From the NCBI GenBank assembly GCA_012064415.1, contig SSNU01000311.1, forward strand, positions 186,001-250,000: a stretch of DNA of 64,000 nucleotides. Reading direction: 5' to 3'. The stretch is from Gyrodactylus bullatarudis (taxonomy: Eukaryota; Platyhelminthes; Monogenea; Gyrodactylidea; Gyrodactylidae). A program made the translations under genes and the position numbers. The notes below the pieces were generated by a model, which ran no database searches, was not told the origin of the DNA, and saw only the letters and a program-made list of their open reading frames with translations. Shown in pieces: positions 35,201 to 46,705 of this stretch (position 1 is the stretch's first letter; every line of letters starts with the position of its first letter).

Positions 35201-37300
35201 GCCACATACTATGTGGTATTCTTCCCATCATTTCCTGATGGCGTCAGAACCACAGAGAGAATTAAGGTTAGATAGCTTACCTTTCTAATTAGATTATTCC
35301 CTGGCATTTTCTTTAGCGTTAAAATTCCCATCTCGTCAACTCCTCTCTAAAGATCAATACAGTCATTTTCAAAGTAAAGATTACCCTTAAAGCTTGCATT
35401 GCATTCCATTCGATTTACTTTGGTGAAGGGAATTAGTAAAACATTCACGATAAAAGTAGCAGTGACACAGTATATTTACATTGCCATCATCTTAATCGTT
35501 TATCCTCTTCTTTTTTCTGTACTTCACTCGAATAAGTTGCTTTCTTTTTTGACAGAGGAGAAAAATGTCTGAGCTGTCAATCGAGCATTATCGTTTATCA
35601 ATGCAATTTTATCAGTCCAAAAGAAAACATGATAAAATGCCTTTTTTATGGAAATTTATTTTTCTTTCTTCAAACGTAAATAAAAAAAGATTTAAGGTAT
35701 TTCAATTAAATCTACTTTTACAAAAATTTGGTTTTAATAAACCTTTGATTTGTTATTTTAATAGTTAGGCTACAAACAGATAAATATAAAACTCCTACAT
35801 CTCAAGTATTAGTTACTCTCATCTCCTGAAAAATCTCATAAATTAAACATTGATAATTAAAGTACATACTTTTTTGTACTTTTAATATAGAATAAGTGTG
35901 ACGTCCTTGTTTCGCATAAATTTATGCTAAAACTTTGCCGAATTTGTACTGATTTTGTAATTTTTAACTATGCGTCTAAGAATTTAAATTTAAGATAATC
36001 TTTCTCTGATAATTAATCATTCGAGATAATTTCAGGATACAGCCTTGGAAATCCCATAAGATTTATGTAAAAGTCAGCTGTGGTTGTTCAATTCTCATGC
36101 CCCCACTCCCCAACTAAATAAATGTCTATAAAGTCATCTTTTTGATTTCACTTTTCTTGTGAATATTCTCGATAGAAAATCTCTAATTACGGCTATCAAG
36201 TCACGCTTCTAGATAATTGCTTGCGTACAGTCTGTTATTTCATATGAAATCCAGCGTCTCACGAATTTTATTCAATGCATAAATATTTCCAATAATCATT
36301 TCTACAGTCTTTTCATATATAACTCCCATTTAAAAACATGAATCTATCATCCTAAGAATTCAGAATGATTGTTTTAACCAAACGTAATACTGTATACATA
36401 TTTATTCTTTAGTTTGGAAAAGCTTTGTGTGTAATAAAAATATACGCTCTTAAATTACCATTTTTTCTGTATGGGAGAGAACATTGTTATAGCGATAATT
36501 TGTCATGATAATTTAGTCCAATGCATCTCTGTTTAGTATGGGAATAAAAACTGTAAACTGCTGTATTTCCTTTTTTGAAGGGTAATTAAAGTTCAAAAGA
36601 AACATAATTTCTTCAACATTGCACATAATTAGCCCTTGTGATCACAGTTATAAAAGAAAAATTCAAATTAACTTTAGTAATCGAGTTTTATTGTCTAATT
36701 TTTCTTATTATTTCCTAGATTTTCATCATCTGATTTTCTCTGATAGAAAGATAACACGTTTTGAATTTGATTTATTTTCAAATTTTTGCCATAAATCTAT
36801 CAATAAAGTACTTTTTCCCCCTTAACATGCTTAGTCATATGCATCATAGATATTTTAATTTACTTACTTTTTCTTTCACAAAAATAAATAAGCTGCAATA
36901 AATCATTTAGATGCAGAGTATAGAACACATTCAATCACGATATTACATGATATGCTAAGCTATTATTGTAAGAATGAATATTCAGGAATCATGACAAACG
37001 TAGAATACATACATACATAATTTAAACAAGATCCTCTTATCGTAATCATCTGTTAACTTTCTATATTTTCTTTTCAGATACTTGCAAACATTGAGTAGTA
37101 TATCGGACGAGAAAAATTCCACAATTATCTTTCCATTGCCCATAGATTTATTAACCTTATTCTCAAAAAATATGGAACGTAACCACGAACCTGTCATTCA
37201 ATATTCTGAGGATCGTGCAACACCTGGCCCATCTAGTCCGGTCAATCGAAATAATAATAACAATCATGAGCGTATTTCAAATGATGAAAATCTCATCTAA
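32247..37300 (+). CDS. stomatin (band 7/SPFH membrane protein)
   Basis: Three exons: 32247-32981, 33988-34079 and 37078-37300, 1,050 nt or 349 residues; the introns are 1,006 and 2,999 nt, by far the largest of the conserved genes. Stomatins form hairpin-anchored oligomers on the inner face of membranes and modulate ion channels. The protein has an extended N-terminus of about 55 residues, a hydrophobic hairpin (about 60-82, with a Pro at 72 in ITFPFSLFTCLKV), the signature YERAVVFRLGRL at 85-96, the SPFH domain (GPGLVFILPCLDSV, KDSVTVAVDAVVYYRI), the helical AEAEAAREAKAK, then AAEGEQRASVALKAAA and the C-terminal oligomerisation segment LQTLSSISDEKNSTIIFPLP. The final part is Asn/Pro-rich and variable. 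Reading through the first donor gives a false C-terminus from 32982 to 33071. It could be MEC-2-like or stomatin-like; the subtype is not resolved. Confidence 0.95.
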
Positions 37301-37374
37301 AATTTTCTATGTTTAAATTAAAAAGAAATAAATGTTGAAACAAATGAACAACACCTTGTAAAGTCTTTCAATAC

Positions 37375-37380
37375 AATAAA
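37375..37380 (+). terminator. polyadenylation signal of the stomatin gene
   Basis: AATAAA 75 nt after the stomatin stop codon; another AATAAA lies nearer, at 37327-37332. Either could be used. Confidence 0.5.
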
Positions 37381-39399
37381 ACCACACAAACTCAAAAAAA
37401 TAAACAGTAGAGAGAACATTTTCAAAATCACACTGGCCAGTCAACAATTGTCACAGTTAGATCCTTACCCCTTTTGACCCGATTTGACAAACCCTGACTG
37501 TGGATTTATTCTTTTCTTCTTAGCGAGAGATTAACTCCTCCTTCTTAAATCGGAGATCTGATCTGTATTATTGATTTTCTGTAATTTCTTTTTCTTTCCA
37601 TCTCCTTTTTTCTTGAAAAAAACGAAGAAAATTTTAGATGTTTCTATGTACAGACAGACAAGAACATCAAGATGATGATGATAATAATGCTAATGATTTA
37701 AATGCAAAGATGATCCGTGTTATTTGCCCAAGTAGGGGGAACACACTCACACACATCCCCCTCCATACACATCACAAGCTATACACACAATAGATTGTGT
37801 ACGCTATCTTTTATTATGTATGCATATTATGTTTTGGACATATTATTATTATTGTTATTTATAGAATACACTATAATATGTTTATAATAGAAAATGTGTA
37901 AAACTCTCCTCTGTACATATTATTATATTCATACTGATTTTAGGAAGAAAAAAAACTATAGTCCCTTGGAAAATGGAGAGATCAAATCTAATCAGGAGGA
38001 AAATCTGAGTGCTTTTTGTCCAGATATTCTCACATTTTTCTCATTGTCCCTTTCTCTTACTTCTTCTCTACTCTACTTTACTGAGTATGTCTCCCTTGAA
38101 GTTTTCCTTGGAAATTAAATACATCACAATGTATTACTTTTTTCTATTATAATATACATGAAAAAACAATATAACAAACAATTGTCTGGAAAAGAATTTG
38201 AATCAAGAAAACGTATTGCATACGGATGAGGGAGGAAACATTGCCTCGCTTTCCCTGATCCCTTCTCCCATACCCGATAGAAACACCTTGATTATTCCAC
38301 AAGTTAAGCTGAACTTGGAGAAAGAACAAGTTGATAATAAAATATTTGAGAAACTCTTATTATTATCAATAACCAAACAAATATTATATATATTAAGAAT
38401 ATATAGTGTGTGTATTGTATTATGATCCACAAATAAATAAGTAATAAAATGCAACATGTTTTAATCATACAGTAGATTTTCTCCTGCTACTCTTTCTCGT
38501 AAATAAAAGTTTTAAAGTCAAAACTTGTGGAGCAGAGGCCTAAAGGACGGCATCCGACCATTTATAATTAATTATTTATGAATCAATCTAAGATTTTCAA
38601 AAAAATCACACTTGTACCTGACTTTCATGAAGCTCAATTTCTTGAATGATTGAGATGGTTGATTGTTTAATTGTCTGATCAACTCACGCCTTCAAATAGA
38701 TCAGTTTTTTGTTCGACTGCCTCATCTTCAGCAGGAGGAATGAACAATTTTTGAAATCTAGTCTAATAATTTATGCACTGATCGAAAACTAAATTATCTT
38801 GTGGGTATTGACTAAAAGGTTTTGAACAAGTGAGAAGGGAAACGATTTACTGTCAAAAAGACATTAGAAAAATACAAATAACTGGATACAGCATTGAACG
38901 AAGAATTCGAATTCACATGTAGAAGTTCACTGGAGTTCGTCATTACTGTGGGAAATCGAACCATTTGAATTTTTCGATTATCACAAAGGCAAATTATCTA
39001 AAATCTGGAGATTTAACTTTTTCTCGAAAACAGGTCAATTTTCGCGATCTCTATGGCCAAATTCGAATTCTTTGTCTAATTTTGATCTCAAATATCATCA
39101 CAAAACTTCTTTGAATCATCAAAATCGATAAAAATTTTGTGCTAAAAAGTTGAAAAAGTGGAAATTTGGTGCATTTTCGATATTCAAAAAACGACCTCAT
39201 TTTGGCCAGATTGGATTTTTTTCGGAATTTTTTTCAAATATCGACATCTTATTAGCTCATTCTGTTTTAGAATTCAAAGAATTATTATTTTCTTTGAATC
39301 TGGAGAAAAATATTGAGTTTTTTGTAAAAATGGTAAATTCTCATCTTCATGTCAACTAGCTTTCGTATTATAGGATATTTCTTGAGGCTTTAAATTTTA
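37381..39399. other. gene-free stretch
   Basis: No supported gene. A CA-rich run occurs near 37735-37800. The open frames at 37894-38118, 38198-38425 and 38203-38457 overlap each other on both strands and show no protein pattern. Confidence 0.5.
38930..39365 (+). repeat. copy of a dispersed repeat family
   Basis: The stretch 39170-39360 closely matches 60625-60805. Shared blocks include ttttttcggaattttttt, then attagctcattc, then gagaaaaatat and the end tctcatcttcatgtcaacta. More diverged relatives end at about 911 (aacttcatatcaattagctt) and about 41222 (attatcatgttgactagctt), and an inverted partial copy starts near 57236. The left border is not clear. No terminal repeats or coding frame are seen, so the class is unknown. 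Confidence 0.65.
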
Positions 39400-40015
39400 G
39401 GGGTAAATACAAAAACAATAGGTAGGGTGAGTAAAATGGTCAAAAACAATAGGTGTCAGATGAAGTATAATAGGTGATATTCGAGGTATTTCCAAAAACA
39501 ATGGGAATAGGATCACTATTAATATCCCTGGGGTAGAGAAGTATTCATATACAATGGGATATACCAATATATAAGGTCAAATATAATACAATAGGTCAAT
39601 CGAAGGTTTAATCTGTATTAATACTTATTTTGTACCTATTATTCTAAGCTCAATGAGTCAATTCTGTTGTACACAATTCAAAATGGCAATCTTAATGAAA
39701 TTTACGTGAATTCTGTTTTTTCTTAGTTAAATTCTATCAAGTTTTTAATTGCTAAGAACCTCACATCTATCGATTTAGAAATACAATATTTAAGATAGTG
39801 AACACTAAATCATCTTTAAACGAATCAACTCTCTCTAAAATATAAAAGTTAGTAATTTTAGCTATTTTATTATTTGAAGCCCGCGAAGCATTTTATTAAG
39901 GACCAAAGTTTGAGCCAAAATATTGAGCTAGAAATAGGATACAACATTTTAAATATCACATAAAGCATTATTGAATTCAATCCGAGGTAGTACCTATTGT
40001 TTTTGTATTTACCCC
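39400..40015. mobile_element. 616-bp MITE with 25-bp terminal inverted repeats
   Basis: A perfect 25-bp inverted repeat bounds the element; each end starts ggggtaaatacaaaaacaat. The flanks ttaaatttta (39390-39399) and ttaaatttaa (40016-40025) agree at nine of ten positions, a probable 8-10 bp target duplication. Several internal short repeats of the type acaataggt or caatgggaat follow the left end. An 8-bp duplication with subterminal repeats would fit a hAT-derived MITE; Merlin is an alternative. No coding capacity. Confidence 0.75.
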
Positions 40016-43000
40016 TTAAATTTAAACAGGAAAATTCAAATCAAAGAGGAAAAGAGAAATAATATTTTCCCCTCCAACAATAAAGCAGGCCCTCTTATTC
40101 TGATCGCACAGTGTTTTTATGGGATAAAAATGTGTGTCTGTCAAACTGTTTGTTCCTATTATTAGCTCTCGCCTACTTTGCTAAAATCGATCAATAGGGG
40201 AATATTCAAGTGTATCTGATTGTTATTATTTATTATGAGACAGACAATTGAAAATATTTATGGACACTCTAAAAAATTCACTCTCATACCTTTAATGTTT
40301 GATTGGAAATTTTATTGTATTTTCTATTTCGCATCTCTCATCCATAAGCATTTTTATGCAGTAAATGATTCTTTCCCCTCGATGTAAGAAAGATAGCCAA
40401 TCAAATCATTTTTGACTGGACTAGTTTTGTAAGACTTCAAACCGGATCGTTAATGTTAATTATTCACATTATAAACACAATTCGTCAGAGTTCTTCTCTA
40501 AATGGGAGAAAATACAGATGTAGCTCATTTTAATGTCGGAATGTAAAAAAATTCTAATTGCAGGAAATTCGATTTAAATATACGCACATATCAGGATTAT
40601 TTTCCTTTATCTTGATCAATTAAATTAAAAGAGGAAGTTCTTATTCTCAGAAGAAAAAAATAACAAGTTACAGCTGATTCACTGTTTAATCAACAATGCT
40701 GATGAATTAAAAAGCTTTTTTAATTACTTTCTAAAGCTTATGAATTGATCTTTTTCCACAATTTTAAATGATAAGAATTAATGAAGATAAATGAAGGATT
40801 TTAGCTCTCTGCATTGCACACAACATAGACTCAAATTTCCGATTATTAATATATTCACTGGGAAATATTTGGGAACAACGAGTCGGCTAAAATTCCTAGT
40901 CTGTTTCAAATATTTCCCAAATTTATCTTTAATAATGTACGTGCTTTAATTACTGATGACTCTGTTTGAGTAGAAAATATTTCAAAATTAGAGAAGAAAA
41001 TCTAGTCAAACTTTTTCTTGGTGATGGCAACTTCTCTCAACTTCTTCGTCTAATGATATATCCGTATTGAATTGCTTAAAAGCTTCGAAATCGATAAAAA
41101 ATAGTATCAGTTTAAACGTTGTAAAAGTGTAAAACTCATTTCATCATTGAATTCTGACCTAATTGAGAAAACTATTGAATTTTATGTTAAATCAGTATGT
41201 TCTCATTATCATGTTGACTAGCTTTACTTTGATCAGAACTGATGATATTAATTCGAATTATTATTGAAATACTTTTCTGTCCTTACTAAAACTGACTTAT
41301 AATACTGAATGTTATTCTGTGAATAATCCTAAAGCCTTCTTATGTTAGCTGAATGTTCAAATAGGGAAATAATAATACTAAGAGGTCAAATGCGAGATAT
41401 TCATGCCAAAGATATTCCTTGGCCATGGAATATAATAACTTCAATGGATACATCTTGAGAGTAACGTTTTCGCATTCACACTAATAGAATTAGAATTCAT
41501 TTCTCTAGTATTTGACCCGACTAAACGCTGTTTAGTAAAAAGTAACAGCATAATTCATTATTTATCTTAACATATGTTCAGATCGAAATTAATTTCATTT
41601 ATCCAAGGAAATTAACGCTATTTGTCGGTACTTAATCACTTGCACCATTCATCATCAGGATACACTATTTAGCTATGAATTAAATTTATTGAATTGAAAA
41701 TTTTTCTGAATCGTTGAAGGTAGTTCATAAATTCGACCATGATTAACATACACATTATGAAGGAAGCCATATAATAATATCTTTATATATGCCATTCTTT
41801 GAATATGTTGTGCAATACACATTCTTCCTGGGGGTGAAAGGATAGACTTTTTCTCTCCAATTTCAACTTCAAAAAAAGAGGGGAGGGGGAATATAACAAT
41901 TTATTCAATAAGTACTTTTCTTCCTCTCCAATCTTTTGAGAATTTTAATTGTTAAAATTTTATCTATTTGACAAAAAAATCGAATTCCTTTCATATGTAG
42001 TTTTCTCCGTTTATGTATGAATGAATTAAAACTTTTCTTTATCTGCATTTTTTCATTTGAGGAAATAAGATCAACTGAATGATCACTCCAATAGTTGAGA
42101 GAAATTACAAGACTGTAGGAAAGAGTAAAAAATATCCTATCTAAGAGATCTATTCTTAGCCAAATATGAAAAGTGAAGAATTATATGCATTATACGGAAG
42201 GATCAAGCAAATTAGTTTCTGTTAGTATTGCTAAAAGGAAAATCTCCCACGGTTATGGTGAAAGGAAATATTTTCAGCTTATTGATTATGATCAGTATTA
42301 GAATAGAGTAATTTTATCCCTCAGCTAAAAAAGTTAGAGGGAGTTATTTCCTATAATCCAGTTTTTCAAAATTTCGGATACTTTACTCTAGTACTTTAGT
42401 ATGGGTTTAAGAGTAATAATAATGCCTGTAAATATTATATTATTTAGCCTAGAAATGTATTGAAATTTTGAAAAGCAATTGATTGATTGAAAAGTGAACC
42501 CCTCTTTGAAAACTCAAATTTAAAATGAAATCTGCTAAATAATTTTTAGATACCTGAATTGAATTCAAAATACACTTGATTAATGCATTTAAATTTCATT
42601 AGATTAGAGACAGAAAAAAAGTCGATACTTGAAAAGTCTTCAGAAACTAATAAAGATGAAAATTTTGTTTTACATTGATCAATAATTATTATAATAATTT
42701 AATCATTATAAACATTATAATCTCCTCTCATTGGTTAACTGACCTTTAACTTGATTGGTTGAGATGCAAAGCATGCCGTTTTTGTCAGAGGATTGACATG
42801 AGGACTCCTCATTGGGAACATAATCGATCGATAAAGTTAGTCTGATTACAATTATCTTGAGAATATTTTATTGTTTATAATAGGGGAAAAGGGACCTAAA
42901 TCGACTAAATTATGAAAAAATTATCTGCTTTACACCAGACGACGTTTTCTGATCGAGTAATTTCAAATGGTTTCAATCAAAAAAGATGAAAAACCCGTGA

Positions 43001-45520
43001 GTTGATACATAAATTGACTATATTACATAACGATTTATTCAAATAGTTTTGTTTGTTTAGTTTTCAATTAATTTTATTTAAATAGAGGAATTTGGTATTT
43101 TACAAATAAATTTTATCTCCCAATCAGTAACATTTTTGGTTTTATTTGAACGACTAAATTAAGTTCCATCAACCCCATTTAAATGGTTACATTAGGAATA
43201 GATTTCAGCAATTCAATATTGCTGATTTCCAAATGCTGAGTTACATAAAAGTTATACAATGGTGTAAGATATTTCGAGTTAGTTATAGCATTTTTGAAAA
43301 AATACTATTTCTTAGATAGTGAAATAATAGAGCCAAAGTTTAATTTATTGGGCATTTTAAAGCAATAAATGGTCGAACTACATACAAGTGAACTTTATTA
43401 TTCTCAGGATATTTGGGTTCCTGTTTGTTCGTTCATATTTTTATCAAATGAACGATTACAAAAGCATAAACAAAAGGATAGCAAGAAAAGGTAGGAAAAG
43501 ATTGATTTTATCGCTCTATTAAAGTTGTAGTGTATTAACTCCAACTCAATTATTGCGTCTCAATCAAACAGAATAGTGTCAAGGAACTAGATGAGATTCT
43601 AAAATCTCTTTCTATTATGTTAGTTAATTATGTTTTACTTATCAATCATTAAATTAACTCATTGTAAACTTTTTTTACTGTTTTATTGTTTAGAAGGGAA
43701 TAATACAAGTTAAATGTAATTCTTTTGTTCCTACTTTTTATTGCAATGTATAATATGTATATGATATATACTCAAAAATTTTATTTCACCTGAAAATTAC
43801 TCATTTTTCAATCAATAATGCCTATGTGAAAGTTATTGATAACGAATGAAAAAATTACCATCTATTAGATAAAAGGAAATTGTGTAAATTCTTAAATAAA
43901 TGTTATTTCCATGATTTTAGAAAGCATCAAAAGACTAATTGTAACATATCGATAAGTGATTTTAGTAAATTTGTAAAATTCTGTCCAAGGCTATAGATTG
44001 TATCAAATTTTTCAATGATAATTAAATCCTTATATTTAATTATGTACATTTACAAATAGTATGAGAAATACTGCAAATCTGTTATAGTTTGTCATAGTTT
44101 GGAATAAAATTTTTTATTTAAAAAAGTTTGTAAAGTAGTCATGGTTATCTGGTACAAAATTGAAAATAAATGATACAATCTGTTTTATAGTTTGATCTTA
44201 ACAAATTTTTCAGCCTATTTTAAAAACCTACTCAAATGATAATACTATGAATTCTAAACATTATTTTATATAAGATCAAGTATCAAAATGCTTGTCTGTG
44301 ATAATATTCAAGTTTAAAGATCAGACTTTTTTAAAAATGCCGCTAGATTTTCAATGAATTTTTACTAGGGTTTTACAAAAATTTCGAAAATTCTGCTTAT
44401 TAATGATGTTAGAATTTTGAAAAGAAGTTTAAGAGCAAGAGCACACTACTATTAGCCAGAATACAGAATTTCAGTACTTAATTGTGAAGTTTAGGCCTCA
44501 TTTGGCACTTTAGAATGAATGAAGTTCAAAAAATATTTTTGAAATTTAATGGTCACACTTGTGAGTAAGCAGGCAAAAATATTTTGACCGATTATTTTTC
44601 GGGTAATACATTTTCTAGGAAGTTTAGTGTATCTTTCTTGCTGATAAAGCTTCAAGTGTTTTTTAATGAAAACAGTATTTGAATCATGTTAAGATCATTT
44701 CTGTTAAATTTTGTTACACCACTATGCTTACAAGAGAATTTAGGGAAAATGGGCAATGCACGACTATGCATAGGATTGTAATCGAATTTTCAGTTATTTT
44801 AGATCTCATACATCATTGTTATCAAAATTACATGTGGAAATTTCACGGAAAACTTTGATTTAATAAAAGGTCAAAATTCGTTACATCTCTAATCTTTAAA
44901 TGCATCTAGGTTAATTTGAAATCTGTACCTCAGAGGATGAAGAGTGGTGAGAAGAACTGTAAATCCTCTTGAGGAGTGGAGATTGTGATAATGGAGATTT
45001 TATTTTGGAATTTTCTGGTAAAGAGCAACTGATGAGCCAATTCTTCTAAGCCTAATAAACATAATTCAATCTAGTTTATGAAATTTAAAAGCGTATGTTT
45101 CTTGCATCGTTTAAAAATAGCAAAAAACCGGAGTCAGAGAAGCTAATCAATTAATCATTTGATCAGTGAAGATAATGATCTGATGTGTGCTATGAATAAT
45201 TTGAAGTTAGTCAACTATTCACACCCAGATAGTTTATATATAGTGTATAAATTATAATATAGACCGGTAAAATATTTCATTATGAAATCGACATAAAATC
45301 GACATTTTTCCTAGTTAAATTACATTTACATAAAATGAATTTATCTTCAAAATAATTTCAATATAATACATAATATGATGTAATAGCATTATAAAATTGC
45401 ATTTTTAGATTGCCAGTCTTGAATTTATTGTTAGAACATGCTTCAGCATTGAGAAAGTCCGTTCCAAACATACCAACCACTTGAGAGTAGGCATTATTTA
45501 TGCCAGTTAATAAAAATTTT
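40016..45520. other. long gene-free stretch
   Basis: 5.5 kb of AT-rich sequence without a supportable exon on either strand; no open frame of 60 or more codons occurs between about 40.2 and 45.5 kb. A diverged copy of the dispersed repeat ends near 41222. Confidence 0.6.
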
Positions 45521-45751
45521 GGTAGCAGTTCGTTTCAGGTTCAGCGAAAAATTGGGCTTAGAACCCCTATTGCGCGTAGCCAATCAGATTCATTTGAGTT
45601 CTTAAAAGTGGGGGATCATGGTCTATTCGAGCCTATTATTCAGTATAACCACATTATACTTAGTCTATGGTTCGGTTAAGGTTCAGTCTATTCAATGGAG
45701 AGTATTCATGTGATAGGATTAAATCAAGATAAAAATTGAGAACTGGCCCTT
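45521..45751 (+). repeat. left terminal inverted repeat of the Merlin element
   Basis: 231 bp, identical by eye to the reverse complement of 46466-46696. The match stops abruptly inside, after ggccctt. Confidence 0.88.
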
Positions 45752-45923
45752 TTATCGAAAAAGAATCTGAGAATCAATCATTATTTATGAGTGAAAAAGA
45801 GAATCATAATTCATAAAATGCTACGAGAACGACATCTTTGAGTCTTGCAACTTAGTAATTGCAACTCGTAACTATAGTTGGTAGAGAATATCTTTATTAA
45901 TCTCGAGTCTTCTCCATGTCACA

Positions 45924-46419
45924 ATGAAGGGTATTTTGAGTCTTTGGTCTTTCAAGCAATGTACTAGGTGTGGAAGGAATCAATCGATATCTAAGGGTAA
46001 TTTAATTTTTAATTCCCTTGAATGTCCTCATTCAGCTTGCCTACTACTACTTTAGTTCAGGTAGAACATATTCAGGTATTGAGGGAACGATTTTCATAAC
46101 AAAAGAGAAGATAGTATCGTATATTTACTTGCTTCTTAACTTTCTTCTGAAATTAGCTCAAGTTCAAGCTCGAATAGAAGGGAATGGTCATATGGTTGAA
46201 ATTGATGAAAACAAAGTTTTGAAAAAGAAATATAATAGAGATGTATGCTGCGAAGATGAATGTATTATTGGCATCTTCGACAGAAGTACTGGAAAAATTC
46301 GTCTGGTAACTGTTACCAGTAGAAATCAAGAAGTTCTTGACAAGTTTATTGAAGATTATATTGAATATGTATCAACACTAATCAGAAATTTTCTAGACAT
46401 TTTATCATATCAATTCTAG
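45924..46419 (+). pseudogene. broken Merlin transposase
   Basis: Two frames carry successive pieces of one transposase. The first (from about 45924) encodes LWSFKQCTRCGRNQSISKGN, the N-terminal zinc-ribbon-like part with CTRC, and runs into a stop near 46053. The second (46018-46419) encodes LAQVQARIEGNGHMVEIDEN, KVLKKKYNRD and IIGIFDRSTGKIRLVTVTSR. The first catalytic Asp lies in VEIDE and the KYNRD following it is typical of the family. The second Asp (VxTDEW in relatives) and the final Glu region are missing, so the product cannot be active. A frame change near 46050 and a 3' deletion explain the state. Confidence 0.8.
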
Positions 46420-46465
46420 CAAATTTTAAAGAAAATTGGGCTTTCTATCTTCCAAAAAATCATTT

Positions 46466-46696
46466 AAGGGCCAGTTCTCAATTTTTATCTTGATTTAATC
46501 CTATCACATGAATACTCTCCATTGAATAGACTGAACCTTAACCGAACCATAGACTAAGTATAATGTGGTTATACTGAATAATAGGCTCGAATAGACCATG
46601 ATCCCCCACTTTTAAGAACTCAAATGAATCTGATTGGCTACGCGCAATAGGGGTTCTAAGCCCAATTTTTCGCTGAACCTGAAACGAACTGCTACC
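46466..46696 (-). repeat. right terminal inverted repeat of the Merlin element
   Basis: Reverse complement of 45521-45751 over 231 bp. The minus-strand open frame 46538-46774 lies mostly in this repeat and is not a gene. Confidence 0.88.
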
Positions 46697-46705
46697 AAAA
46701 ATGTT

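Larger units (their letters stand above)
45521..46696 (+). mobile_element. Merlin-family DNA transposon with long TIRs, internally degraded
   Basis: The 1,176-bp element is bounded by perfect 231-bp inverted repeats, 45521-45751 and 46466-46696, starting ggtagcagttcgtttcaggt. The flanks aaaaatttt (45512-45520) and aaaaatgtt (46697-46705) differ at one of nine positions, matching the 8-9 bp target duplication known for Merlin. The interior holds a broken transposase of the IS1016/ISXO2 type (next entry). The superfamily rests on the transposase remnant, the duplication length and the GG-starting ends. Confidence 0.88.

Noticed and set aside
39340..39362. Helitron 3' end (CTAG at the end of the dispersed repeat)
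   Set aside because: No stem-loop precedes the CTAG and the base after it is not consistently T.
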